Below are positions 16,432 to 25,238 of a DNA stretch of 47,810 bases, piece after piece. The DNA is from an uncultured Bacillota bacterium. Lineage in GTDB: Bacteria > Bacillota_I > Bacilli_A > RFN20 > CAG-826. Under the pieces are notes generated by a model. That model was given only the letters and a program-made list of their open reading frames with translations, was not told the origin of the DNA and searched no databases. The position numbers were made by a program, and so were the translations under genes. Where the stretch lies: the NCBI GenBank assembly GCA_949298195.1, contig CASFVT010000012.1, positions 1-47,810 of the forward strand, given 5' to 3'. How positions within the stretch are numbered: position 1 is the stretch's first letter; every line of letters begins with the position of its first letter.

Positions 16432-18159
16432 TTAGTGCTGTTTTTTGCGTTTTTTGATGATGACAGCGCTTCCAAAGGCCAGGGCGACGAGGCTGACGGC
16501 CCCTAGGGCGGCAATGGCCGCGGTGTTGGAGTTATTCCCATCAAGCGGGAGGGCATAGCCAGAGGGCTCAACGCCGCGCTCCATGAAGTCGTCGTAGGTC
16601 ACGCTCCCGTATTTCCTGAGGACGTAGTCATACCTGGCGAGGCACTGTTCGACGATAGTCCCGGTTTCGTTGGCAGTCCCCTCCGCGAAGATCTTTTGGA
16701 CATCGGCATCTAAATCTAGATAGGCAAGGCCGAGTTCATCCCACGTATCGACCGAGGGGGCGGTTTCACCGGTGGCATCGCAAATCAACTCACCAAGGAA
16801 TTTCGCAGCATATTCCTCGGCGATTTCCTCTAGGCTCGGAGCTACGGCATCCACCCACTCGATGGCCACGTATTCCCAGCCGACTTGGCTATCATCGCTG
16901 CTGGCGTCCACTTTGACTTCGGTGAAGCCCTTACCGCTTTGATCGGTCCAGGAAATCGATGTGCCCCCAGAGGGGAAGGAAAGGGTCGCGACCTCATTCA
17001 TCAACCCGCCGTCATTGACACTCATCGAGATTGACTTGGTCTTGGTGGTCCATTGCCTGAAACCAACCTCGATGCTCTTGATGGCCTTTGCGACACCCTC
17101 GTTGACCGTGAGAGTCATCACGCCATCCTTCGTCACAGGAATGTCGGTGATGGTCGTCGTCTGCTTCATTGCCTCGGTAAAGCCAATGGAAAACTCGGAA
17201 TAAGCCAGAGTCTTATCGCTGTATGAGCCAGTCCAACCGGCAAAATCCTCACATTCTCCGAGGTAGTAAATCGAAATGCTGTCAACACTGTAATCGAATT
17301 CGACGGTCTTCGTGACATCTCCGAGCGTGTAAGAGATTTTAGCGGTGAAGTTTCCAGGCTCGCCGAGGACGGTTCCCTGGGTCGGCGTAACGCTCAGACC
17401 CTCTTCGCCGAAATAAACGTCCTTGCTGTTGGCACCGTCGGAGGCCGTAATGACCAAGCCCGTCCAATCAACAGTGTCACCAAGGTGATACTCGCTCTTA
17501 GGCGCCTCCTTGATCGAAATGGAGGAAAGGGCACCCATCTCTGGTTCCGGCGCTTCAGCCTCGACGTATTCAGCGACAACAGAGTCGAAACGGTAGTCGC
17601 CGCTTGTCGAACTGTCGTGGAAAACAATCCCGAAATAGCCGGAAGTTGCCTGTTGCAATTCGAATGTATAACTCTTTGAAGAGGTGATTGCTTGCGAGTC
17701 CAAGACTTGATAAGTGACATCATCGGCCGAGCTTATTAGGTAGAGCGTTCCGCGGGTGTTACTCTTTCCTTCCGCCCAAGAAACATAAACCTTGGCGACG
17801 TTTTCAATGGAATTCAACGATACGGCCGCGGATGAATTAGCCGATACAATCGAACCACCGGCGGTGTATTTGGAATAGCTGTCCAAATTAAGTTTGGAAG
17901 AACGGCTATTTTTGTTCGTGCCAATCGATCGAAAGTTTCCGCCACATGTGATGATCCAATTCTCATCATCGTAAACACCGTATCCTGAACTCGTGACCAC
18001 ATCCTCAGACGAGAACGTCGCGGCGACGATTTCCCCAGGTGCGGCTGCCTCAACCGGCACGGCCACGTCATTGATGACGCTGGTCGCGCCAAGGACCGCC
18101 CCGAACGCCGTGGCAGCGCCCAGGATCCCGAGAAGAGGTCGTTTCAGTTTCGAAGACAT
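16432..18159 (-). CDS. Membrane-anchored surface protein B with Ig-like domain
   Basis: A 575-aa exported protein with signal peptide (KLKRPLLGILGAATAFGAVLG), an N-terminal beta-sandwich resembling secreted carbohydrate-binding modules, and a bacterial Ig-like domain (about residues 215-290; LSSISIKEAPKSEYHLGDTV opens it). A second beta-sandwich follows, then a helical membrane-proximal region (about 442-540, sharing W-x-x-L, RYDY, KYG and SGYA landmarks with protein A) and a C-terminal helix with tail KKRKKQH. The ATG at 18159 follows GGAAGGGAGC; an upstream ATG at 18207 is less likely. Its probable promoter has a 17-bp spacer made wholly of a CT repeat (18307-18335), so expression may be phase-variable. 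Paralogue of protein A; separate transcription unit. Confidence 0.8.
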   Translation of the reverse strand: MSSKLKRPLLGILGAATAFGAVLGATSVINDVAVPVEAAAPGEIVAATFSSEDVVTSSGYGVYDDENWIITCGGNFRSIGTNKNSRSSKLNLDSYSKYTAGGSIVSANSSAAVSLNSIENVAKVYVSWAEGKSNTRGTLYLISSADDVTYQVLDSQAITSSKSYTFELQQATSGYFGIVFHDSSTSGDYRFDSVVAEYVEAEAPEPEMGALSSISIKEAPKSEYHLGDTVDWTGLVITASDGANSKDVYFGEEGLSVTPTQGTVLGEPGNFTAKISYTLGDVTKTVEFDYSVDSISIYYLGECEDFAGWTGSYSDKTLAYSEFSIGFTEAMKQTTTITDIPVTKDGVMTLTVNEGVAKAIKSIEVGFRQWTTKTKSISMSVNDGGLMNEVATLSFPSGGTSISWTDQSGKGFTEVKVDASSDDSQVGWEYVAIEWVDAVAPSLEEIAEEYAAKFLGELICDATGETAPSVDTWDELGLAYLDLDADVQKIFAEGTANETGTIVEQCLARYDYVLRKYGSVTYDDFMERGVEPSGYALPLDGNNSNTAAIAALGAVSLVALAFGSAVIIKKRKKQH

Positions 18160-18227
18160 AAAGCTCCCTTCCAAGCCAATCCGTGACCGCGGATGGAACG
18201 GGAACAAGGCGAACGATACGGGAAAAC

Positions 18228-18243
18228 GGCCTCTTAAGAGGCC
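18228..18243. repeat. Palindrome in the leader of surface protein B
   Basis: GGCCTCTTAAGAGGCC is a perfect 16-bp palindrome. On the minus strand it is followed by GTTTTCC and lies about 70 nt before the start codon, so it could act as a weak attenuator or a protein-binding site. Confidence 0.5.
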
Positions 18244-18306
18244 CTATCGGCTTTCCCTACCTACGAAGTAACAGGTTTTTCCCATGCCGAGCCCTGCTCA
18301 GCCCTA

Positions 18307-18335
18307 AGGATAGAGAGAGAGAGAGAGAGAATCAA
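18307..18335 (-). promoter_or_regulatory. Putative phase-variable promoter with a CT-repeat spacer
   Basis: On the minus strand a -35-like TTGATT (18330-18335) and a -10-like TATCCT (18307-18312) are separated by exactly 17 bp (18313-18329) consisting only of CT repeats. Slippage by 2 bp would move the spacer off the 17-bp optimum. It lies about 150 nt upstream of surface protein B. Confidence 0.55.
18312..18330. repeat. Dinucleotide microsatellite (AG)9A
   Basis: A 19-nt uninterrupted AG/CT repeat in the intergenic region between divergent surface protein B and pepT. It overlaps the putative promoter above. Confidence 0.9.
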
Positions 18336-18441
18336 GCCCCCGGCTTGGCAAATGTCCCCTCCCGTAAGCGCTTCCAGGATCGACGCCCCGCTCGAAAGGA
18401 AATCGCGTTCAGATTAAAATTCAGCAGGAAAGAAGACGAAT

Positions 18442-19656
18442 ATGGATAGACCAAGCAAGAAACGCCTCGAGAAGTTCCTCCGCTACGTGAAAGTCGACAC
18501 CCAGAGCGACGAAACTAGCCCCACCTCCCCGAGCGCCCGAAAGGAATACGACCTCCTGAACCTCCTCCGCGAGGAACTCCTCGCCCTCGGGCTCAAGGAT
18601 GCCCACATCGACCAATACGGTCGGCTCTATGCCCACCTCGAGGGGGAAGAAGGCTGGGAGAGGATCGGCCTCAACTCCCACGTCGACACCGCCTCCGAGG
18701 CCTCGGGGAAGGACGTGAAGCCGATCGTCCACGAGGACTATGACGGGAAGGACATCGTCTTGCCAAACGGCCTCGTCATCTCGGCCGAGGACTTCCCCCG
18801 CCTCAAAGACCATGTCGGGGATGCCATCGTGACCACCGACGGGACGACCCTCCTCGGGGGCGACGACAAATCCGGGATCGCCATCATCATGAACGCCCTC
18901 GAGGAGCTCATCGAGGAAGGGGTTCCCCGTCACCCCGTCTCCATCCTCTTCACCCCCGACGAGGAAATCGGCCGGGGGCCGGAGCATTTCGACAACGCCG
19001 AGTTCGGGGCGGAATTCGCCTACACGATCGACGGGGCCGATCCCGACCTCATCGAGTACGAGAACTTCAATGCCGCCCACGCCGAGGTAAGCGTCGACGG
19101 GCTCTCCATCCATCCCGGCGAAGCCAAGGGGAAGCTCATCAACGCCATCACCCTCCTACTCAAACTCGACCTCGCCCTCGGGGTCAGCCGCCGGCCGGAA
19201 CTGACCGAGGGCCATGAGGGCTTCTACCACCTCCTCGCCATCGAGGGTGATTCCGCCCACGCCCGGGCGAGGTACCTCATCCGCGAACATGACAAAGCCA
19301 AGTTCGAGGCGATGAAGGCCGAACTGGTGGAAAAGGCCCGGGAACTCAATACCCTCTACCCCAAGGCGAGGGTCGACGTCCACGTCGTCGACGACTATCG
19401 GAACATGAAGGAAGTCCTCGAGAAGGATCCCCGGGCCATCGAGCATGCCAAGAAGGCCTTCGAGGCAGCCGGAATCAAGATGCGTATCGACCCGATCCGC
19501 GGGGGGACGGACGGGGCCACCTTCTCCTTCCTCGGTTGCCCGACCCCGAACCTCGGGACGGGGAGCTACAACCACCACGGAGAACGGGAATACCTCTCTT
19601 TGCGCGACTTCGAAACGATGATCGAACTCGTCAAGAAGATACTGACCGTCCGCTGA
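18442..19656 (+). CDS. pepT: Peptidase T (tripeptidase, M20B)
   Basis: Zinc aminopeptidase that removes the N-terminal residue of tripeptides in the cytoplasm. The metal and catalytic residues of M20 are visible: His and Asp in LNSHVDTA, Asp in LLGGDDKSG, the Glu pair in TPDEEIGRG, Asp in YTIDGADP, and the final His in SYNHHGEREYL. The length of 404 aa is typical. The start ATG follows AGGAAAGAAG. It is divergent from surface protein B and ends in a strong terminator at 19689-19729. Confidence 0.95.
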   Translation: MDRPSKKRLEKFLRYVKVDTQSDETSPTSPSARKEYDLLNLLREELLALGLKDAHIDQYGRLYAHLEGEEGWERIGLNSHVDTASEASGKDVKPIVHEDYDGKDIVLPNGLVISAEDFPRLKDHVGDAIVTTDGTTLLGGDDKSGIAIIMNALEELIEEGVPRHPVSILFTPDEEIGRGPEHFDNAEFGAEFAYTIDGADPDLIEYENFNAAHAEVSVDGLSIHPGEAKGKLINAITLLLKLDLALGVSRRPELTEGHEGFYHLLAIEGDSAHARARYLIREHDKAKFEAMKAELVEKARELNTLYPKARVDVHVVDDYRNMKEVLEKDPRAIEHAKKAFEAAGIKMRIDPIRGGTDGATFSFLGCPTPNLGTGSYNHHGEREYLSLRDFETMIELVKKILTVR

Positions 19657-19688
19657 TCGGCTAGGTCAACGGCGCTAGAGAGCAGGAA

Positions 19689-19729
19689 GGCAACCCTTGC
19701 CCACACCATCCGGGCAAGGGTTGCCTATT
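19689..19729 (+). terminator. Terminator of pepT
   Basis: A 14-bp perfect stem GGCAACCCTTGCCC / GGGCAAGGGTTGCC with a 9-nt loop, followed by TATTTTC, 33 nt after the stop codon. Confidence 0.9.
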
Positions 19730-19910
19730 TTCATTAAGGCCATTCACAGGCCTCACTCGATTCTTCGGAATCCGCTTCATTCAGAATGAAGTCCAGTGTG
19801 AAGTAAAACTTCATGGTCACTTCATTCTTGGTTGCGAAACCATCTTTTGAACTGGCTTTTTCATCTCAACGAAAAGAATAAGTCCCCGTGACCAGTGTTT
19901 CAGAAGAGCC

Positions 19911-21203
19911 TCAATTCCTTAAACAGGCAAGGGGGGCCACGTAGACCCCGTTCTCATCGCGATAAGCGGTACGACCGGCGGTCAAGACCATGAGAAACGA
20001 CGGTTTCGGGTGATCGACGATGTCGATGTCGTCAGCCAGTTTTCGGAGCTTGCCCGATGCACTTACGATATCCGCCAAGTTGGTGAGTTTCACTTCGGCG
20101 AGAGCCCATGAGCCATCCGGGAAGACGATGACCGCATCGGCCTCCCGGCCGTTTTTGTCTCGATAATGGTAGACATTTGCCCCAATTGAATCGGCATAGA
20201 TTCTCAAGTCCCTTATGGCCAATGATTCAAAAAGGAGGCCGAAGGTGTTCATGTCGAGGAACAGGCCGTCCGGAGTCAGGTTGAGCGCAGCCGTGGCAAT
20301 TGACGGGTCGACGAAATGCCTCGTGTTTCGTACCCTGATTGCCGTCTTGCTCCTGAGGTTCGGATTCCAAGACTCCAGTTCCTCGATCACGAACAGCCTT
20401 TCGAGGGCCAAAAGGTATTTGGAGAACGTATCCTTGCCGATTTCGTCGCCATTGCGGCTTAAATCGAACTTTATCCTCTCATTGGATGCGTCCGAGGCAA
20501 TGAACCGCGAATATGATCTGAGCAACCGCCGCGCTCGACTGGCGTCTTTTCGAAGTGGCACGTCGGCCAACGAGAAAAGATCCTCGTTGACGAGTCCATC
20601 GTAAAAGGTCCTGGCTTGTTGAAGGGCGACATCGTCGCTTTGGCCGATAGCCAGAGGCCACCCGCCGCGGCAGAGGAAGAAAGCATAATCGTGAAGATCC
20701 TTCGAAGAAAACCCTGGTGAAAAAATGCCATCCTTTAACCCGGACAGGCTGACGAGACCACTACTATCGCGGCTTTCAAAGAGGGAAAAGGTCCGCATCA
20801 TCCTTTTGATTATCCTTCCGGTACCGGTATGCCTTTCTCCCTCCCCATCAAAATCCTCAATGCTTCGATCGGTGACGCTTCCGGTCAAGATGAACTGGCC
20901 GAATCTCCCGTTCTCGTCTATGTGTTCCTTCAATGAGTTCCATATGAACGAAATGATTTGCCATTCGTCGATGAGCAATGGCTTTTTCCCATAGCTCAGA
21001 AAGACACCCGGAGCCTCTTTGGCCAATGGGATGAATTGCTCACGGTCAGATTTCTTGAGGAGATCGATGACGGAAGCGGCATGCCGACGGGCGGTCGTCG
21101 ATTTTCCGCACCACTTGGGCCCGACGATTTGAACTGCCCCCACGCTTCTCAGATAAAAATCAAGCTCTTTGTCGAAAAGCCGCTCCATGTATTCTCTTGC
21201 CAT
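19911..21203 (-). CDS. AAA-family ATPase with C-terminal DUF4143 domain
   Basis: A 430-aa protein of the AAA_14/DUF4143 family: N-terminal P-loop (GPKWCGKST, residues 28-36), Walker B (PLLIDEWQ, about 75-82), sensor-like QFILTGSV, a helical winged-helix-like middle, and a C-terminal restriction-endonuclease-like motif (READAVIVF...LAEVKL). The family is common in anaerobes, often multicopy and mobile, with no firmly established function. I choose the ATG at 21203 because GAAGAGGTG is 6-7 nt upstream; ATGs at 21209 and 21233 are alternatives. Three repeats with a 23-bp period lie just upstream (21242-21303). Codon use is less GC-biased than its neighbours and surrounding DNA is decayed, suggesting transfer. 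Two relics of the same family occur at 26125 and 37839. Confidence 0.88.
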   Translation of the reverse strand: MAREYMERLFDKELDFYLRSVGAVQIVGPKWCGKSTTARRHAASVIDLLKKSDREQFIPLAKEAPGVFLSYGKKPLLIDEWQIISFIWNSLKEHIDENGRFGQFILTGSVTDRSIEDFDGEGERHTGTGRIIKRMMRTFSLFESRDSSGLVSLSGLKDGIFSPGFSSKDLHDYAFFLCRGGWPLAIGQSDDVALQQARTFYDGLVNEDLFSLADVPLRKDASRARRLLRSYSRFIASDASNERIKFDLSRNGDEIGKDTFSKYLLALERLFVIEELESWNPNLRSKTAIRVRNTRHFVDPSIATAALNLTPDGLFLDMNTFGLLFESLAIRDLRIYADSIGANVYHYRDKNGREADAVIVFPDGSWALAEVKLTNLADIVSASGKLRKLADDIDIVDHPKPSFLMVLTAGRTAYRDENGVYVAPLACLRN

Positions 21204-21241
21204 TGCCATCACCTCTTCGGATTTATAAGGCAAAAATTTTA

Positions 21242-21303
21242 AAACCGCAAGTTTGGCTAGAAATAAACCGCAAGTTTGGCAAAAGGTCGACCGTATATTT
21301 GGC
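21242..21303. repeat. Three direct repeats, 23-bp period, upstream of the AAA/DUF4143 gene
   Basis: AAACCGCAAGTTTGGC occurs at 21242-21257 and 21265-21280; a third degenerate copy CCGTATATTTGGC is at 21291-21303. The CCG starts at 21245, 21268 and 21291, so the spacing is exactly 23 bp. They lie 39-100 nt upstream of the chosen start and probably overlap the promoter, as operators would. Confidence 0.8.
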
Positions 21304-22064
21304 TAGTCATCCTCCACTCTGATTCGCGGCCCAAAGCTGCGATCTAATCGATGCAAAATGCCCAGTGATACATTCCCGCGGTTACTTCATGCACCCTGTC
21401 CTGGAGCGGCCATCCGGCAATCATTTGGAATCCTTCGAAATCCAGGTTCAATAATCCAAAAGTTGATCCGTTTGATAGTGATTATCGGCGTGCAGCTGGC
21501 ATCAAAAGGAAAATTGGCAAGTCGAAGCATCCGGGACATAGACTCCCGAAGTAATCCATGAAGCGCTGGTTCTTGGATGAGGAGGATTTCTATTCGATTA
21601 CCTCCGGTCTCGAGGAAATTGATTTAATGTGACTTCTTGCTTGCCTGATTGCCGATGACGAATTTTTGGAGGACACGGCCGCTCAATCGGGGTAGCTCAA
21701 TCACGTCGCTTTTCTTTTCGGTTTCACGCTTCCGACGTCTTCGCCACCACGATTTGTCCCGTTTCCAAAAGGCATCGCAGGCATTTCGCCATGTCGGTCA
21801 TGAAATGCCTAAGCCAGTATCCTTATCTGTCTAAACCCCTATTCGGCTATTCATGTTCACTGTCTAATCGCAAAAGAAGGCTGAACAATTCGCCGGGGTC
21901 CCCCTACGTCGATGTCAAAAAGGCCATAAGTCACTGCGTTTCAAGTTCCCGTCGAATGGAACTCGGCATGAAGTGAGAGCAAAGTTCCACGTCAACGGCC
22001 ATTAAGCCAATCAATGCACCGGTATCGAGACTAGACTCTTCAAGAACCCCGCCAAGGACGGCCT
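21304..22064. other. Gene-free, apparently decayed region
   Basis: About 760 bases with no reading frame I can support; the short frames present lack ribosome-binding sites and recognisable motifs. GC content appears lower than in flanking genes. It lies between the AAA/DUF4143 gene and the Hint-protein gene, which end and start accessory material. Probably remnants of lost genes. Confidence 0.4.
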
Positions 22065-25000
22065 TCAAACGGTTATCTCGTCACCCCACCGCTCGACATA
22101 AGAGACCAGCTCCTCGAAGGTCACTAATCCCTTGCCCATCGACACCTTGAGGTATCGGGCATTGAAGACGTCAAACAACTCCCTGGTCATGTTGGGGACG
22201 AAGGCGACCTCCTCATAGGCCAATAGACCGTATTTCTCGATGTCCGCGGCCTTCTTCTCCTCGTCGTAGGCATAGCCATCGTCGAGCTCGAAGTAGTTGT
22301 AGAGGCCCTTGATGTCGTCGGAAAGGGCAAGCATGCCAGAGGCGACGTGGTTGAGGTTGTACTTGGTCGCCGGGTTGTAGAAGGCCACATATTCATGGGT
22401 AATGTAGGCTTCCTCGAGGACGGTCGGCGTAAGCGAGTAGTCATCTGCGCCCCCGGAAACGGCAAGATAGCTGTTGCCGATGAAGGAAGCGTAGTCTTCA
22501 ACCCGGATTTCCTCATAGAGGCGGGTATCCGCGTTGAGGAAGGCGTGCCCGTAGACCACTCGGAACACGATTCCATTGTCGAAGCGGAGGTTGAGGACGT
22601 CGCGCCACTCCCGATCACCATGGCCGATGCCCATCACAGCCTGCGGCTCGAAGATGCCTCTTTCGTGCGAGAAGCTCAGCAACTCGTCGCCGACGGAAAC
22701 CTCCTCGATGGGTAGGAGGGAGCCGTCGCCCATCGTGACGATGGTCCCCTCGGCGAAGCAACCGCTCTCGCTCGAGGCAATCGTGTAGGCCAGGGTAATG
22801 GTGAGCGATGTGTCGCCTTCCTTAAAGACGTAACTACCGCCGGACGAGGCATTGATGGAGGAAACGCCGAGGGTATCGTTCCCCGCGTCGCCGCTAATGA
22901 CCGCGCTTACCGTCAACCTCCACCCGGCATTGACCGTGTCGGGGAATCCGCTCAAGGCAATCGAATCATTCCCAGGCTCCAAGATGAGGTTGTCGGAATT
23001 CCGGATGGTTCCGTATTGATCGGATAAAGTCCAATCAAGGGAGATTTGCTTCCTGGTGCCCTCGCCGGAAACATTGACGTTCACGCTCTTTTCGCCCAAG
23101 CGAACTTGGGTTGCTTTGAGGATCTCGATTTCGACCAAGCCTTTGGCAGTGGTCACGACCCTCACCATCCCGTCGGCGATTTGGTAATCCGGGGTTACCC
23201 CGTTGATCAAAACGCCGCCGATGGAAGTGTCGGAAAGGGAATAGGAAACGGCGACCTCGGCGTTGGCCTCGACATTGAAGGCGGTGCCGGGTTCGAATTC
23301 AGCTTCGGTGCCGTTGATGCTAATGGCATAACCGGTCAGTCCATTGTCGTTCACGAGCACCTGCGATGGTTGAATCCGGTAATAGCCGGTGCCGTCTTCG
23401 GCGAGGACGGAATCGAAATTGGAACTATCGCCCGGGAATTCCCCGAGACTCGGAACCGCGCCATCGTAACCGATGAGGGCCCTGCTCGCGAAATCCCTCA
23501 CCTCGTAATTCCCTGCCGAACCCCAGTTGTTGGATTTGGCCGAGGCGGTCCTTGCGGAGTCGGGGTCGAAGACGACTTCGGAACCGGCAACCGTGGTCTT
23601 TATCTCGCTGCCGAAAGAGCCTCTGCCCGAAACGCGGATCCGGCCGTTGTTGACGAGCTCACCCGACAGCAACTGCCTGTTCTCCCCGTCCCTCAACGGA
23701 TAATAGTTCGTCGTCCCTTTCGTGTCGTCGGAACTGAGCTCGACCACCGTGAAAGAGCCGCTCACGTTGAGTTCGGCATCCTTACCCAAGGTCAAGTTGG
23801 ATCCAGGGAGGAATTTCAATGAATTTGGAACTGACAAAGTGCCATTTTCCACGGTGATATCCCACTTATACGAAAATGGGAACGGCATGCGTTCGTAGTC
23901 CTTGCTGAATATTACCATCACAGTTATGGTCCCACCGGCTGTCGTTACCGTTATGTCTCCTATGACCGGGAAACGGAATGTAATCGAGATATCATTGGTT
24001 CGGGCGTCGCCATCCAAGACAACCTTGGTTCTCGCCATCCATGAGTCCGAATACCGATTGGAAGAATCTCCACCTAACCCGAGACTCCGATTTGAACGCA
24101 TCTTGTAGGCATCGTGAATGGTAAGCCCCCTCGTCAGGTCGTCTTTTCCTGAATGAAAGGAATAAAAGGCCGCCGGTTCATAATCGACCGTGAGAATCGA
24201 GTTAGGCGAAGTCAATGTGATGATCGAGTTATTGTTACCTACCAAGCCAATCGTGCCCGCGCACCTCGCGACTTGACCGCCCCCTGTCATGTACATCGCA
24301 TACCAGCAGTTTACCTGAGATCCGTAATAGGCTCGAAAAGGAACCGAAACGTTCGGCATGTCGAAAACCTCGATTGGGAAAATTCCATTCAACGCGGCAC
24401 CGTTCCATTGATTTGGGTTTGTGGTAGAACCCGTGCCAGCCAAGGCAGCAGTACCCCCCAAGAAGTCGTAGAAGACGATTGGCATCTCCAAGATGGCACC
24501 CGAGGCCCCGGGGCCGAGAAGAAGCGAACACGAATCATTCTCCTCCTCGTTCCACGGTTTCACGTAACCACGTACCTTCATCGTCCCGTTGCAGATGATC
24601 TGGCTATCCTTCTCGAGGGAGATTTGGGCATAGTCCTCGCTCGTGGCCCCGATGACGATGTTGCTCCCGGCACTCCCGTTGGCGAGGATTCCCCCGACGA
24701 GGAGGGAACCTCCCGGCTCGATGGTGAGTGTTGCCCTGCTTCTTAGAACCAGTTCCGTCTTCTTGTAGAGACTCACTCCAACCGGACTTCCGTTTGAATC
24801 GGTTCCGTGGGTGGAATCGGCAAACGATTTTTTCACGTTTTCGGTATAGAGGTCCTCGGGGGCACTGCTTTCAAAGCCGGTCGTGAAGACGCCGTCTACT
24901 TCTTTGTAAGGCAAAGAGAGAGTGACGCCGGGGCCGACCGTGCAGGTATCGATGTAAATCGGGTTTTCGTCCGAACTGATGCCCGGTAGGACATAGACCG

Positions 25001-25238
25001 TTTCGGAGCCTTCCTTCCCATTGGCCACCTCGAGGGCCTTCTCGACCTTCGTGTAGTAGGTATTTGGGTCGCTGGCCAGGACGGCCACCGCCCGGTCGGC
25101 CGTCGCCCTTCCGGCGAATTTCACCTTGACCGGACTGAAATACCAGGCCGCCGCGGCACTCGGGAGGAGAAAGGCAATGGCCACTAAAGCAGTCGAAAGG
25201 TGTCGGAGCCGCTTCCCCATTCTCAACCGCCCAAACAT
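22065..25238 (-). CDS. Large secreted protein with C-terminal Hint (hedgehog/intein) domain
   Basis: A 1057-aa exported protein. The signal segment (LSTALVAIAFLLPSAAAAWYF) resembles those of SipW substrates, with aromatic residues right after the small-residue stretch. Residues about 60-800 are beta-rich and repetitive in style, with no recognised catalytic domain. A Hint domain starts at Cys827: CFAEGTIVTMGDGSLLPIEE (block A), then the block-B-like histidine His898 in VVYGHAFLN, and a block-F/G-like segment EYVAFYNPATKYNLNHVASG ending near residue 970. About 85 residues follow. Hint domains break peptide bonds through an N-S shift at the first Cys, so self-cleavage after residue 826 is plausible. 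The start overlaps the preceding gene by 16 nt; GGAG precedes it. ATG at 25220 is an alternative. Confidence 0.8.
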   Translation of the reverse strand: MFGRLRMGKRLRHLSTALVAIAFLLPSAAAAWYFSPVKVKFAGRATADRAVAVLASDPNTYYTKVEKALEVANGKEGSETVYVLPGISSDENPIYIDTCTVGPGVTLSLPYKEVDGVFTTGFESSAPEDLYTENVKKSFADSTHGTDSNGSPVGVSLYKKTELVLRSRATLTIEPGGSLLVGGILANGSAGSNIVIGATSEDYAQISLEKDSQIICNGTMKVRGYVKPWNEEENDSCSLLLGPGASGAILEMPIVFYDFLGGTAALAGTGSTTNPNQWNGAALNGIFPIEVFDMPNVSVPFRAYYGSQVNCWYAMYMTGGGQVARCAGTIGLVGNNNSIITLTSPNSILTVDYEPAAFYSFHSGKDDLTRGLTIHDAYKMRSNRSLGLGGDSSNRYSDSWMARTKVVLDGDARTNDISITFRFPVIGDITVTTAGGTITVMVIFSKDYERMPFPFSYKWDITVENGTLSVPNSLKFLPGSNLTLGKDAELNVSGSFTVVELSSDDTKGTTNYYPLRDGENRQLLSGELVNNGRIRVSGRGSFGSEIKTTVAGSEVVFDPDSARTASAKSNNWGSAGNYEVRDFASRALIGYDGAVPSLGEFPGDSSNFDSVLAEDGTGYYRIQPSQVLVNDNGLTGYAISINGTEAEFEPGTAFNVEANAEVAVSYSLSDTSIGGVLINGVTPDYQIADGMVRVVTTAKGLVEIEILKATQVRLGEKSVNVNVSGEGTRKQISLDWTLSDQYGTIRNSDNLILEPGNDSIALSGFPDTVNAGWRLTVSAVISGDAGNDTLGVSSINASSGGSYVFKEGDTSLTITLAYTIASSESGCFAEGTIVTMGDGSLLPIEEVSVGDELLSFSHERGIFEPQAVMGIGHGDREWRDVLNLRFDNGIVFRVVYGHAFLNADTRLYEEIRVEDYASFIGNSYLAVSGGADDYSLTPTVLEEAYITHEYVAFYNPATKYNLNHVASGMLALSDDIKGLYNYFELDDGYAYDEEKKAADIEKYGLLAYEEVAFVPNMTRELFDVFNARYLKVSMGKGLVTFEELVSYVERWGDEITV

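Noticed and set aside
19772..19845. Clustered CTTCATTC/GAATGAAG inverted repeats between pepT and the AAA/DUF4143 gene
   Set aside because: Imperfect, short and without a T-run or partner elsewhere; not enough to name an element.
21242..21303. CRISPR array
   Set aside because: Only three copies, spacers of 7-10 nt, position fits a promoter; no cas genes.
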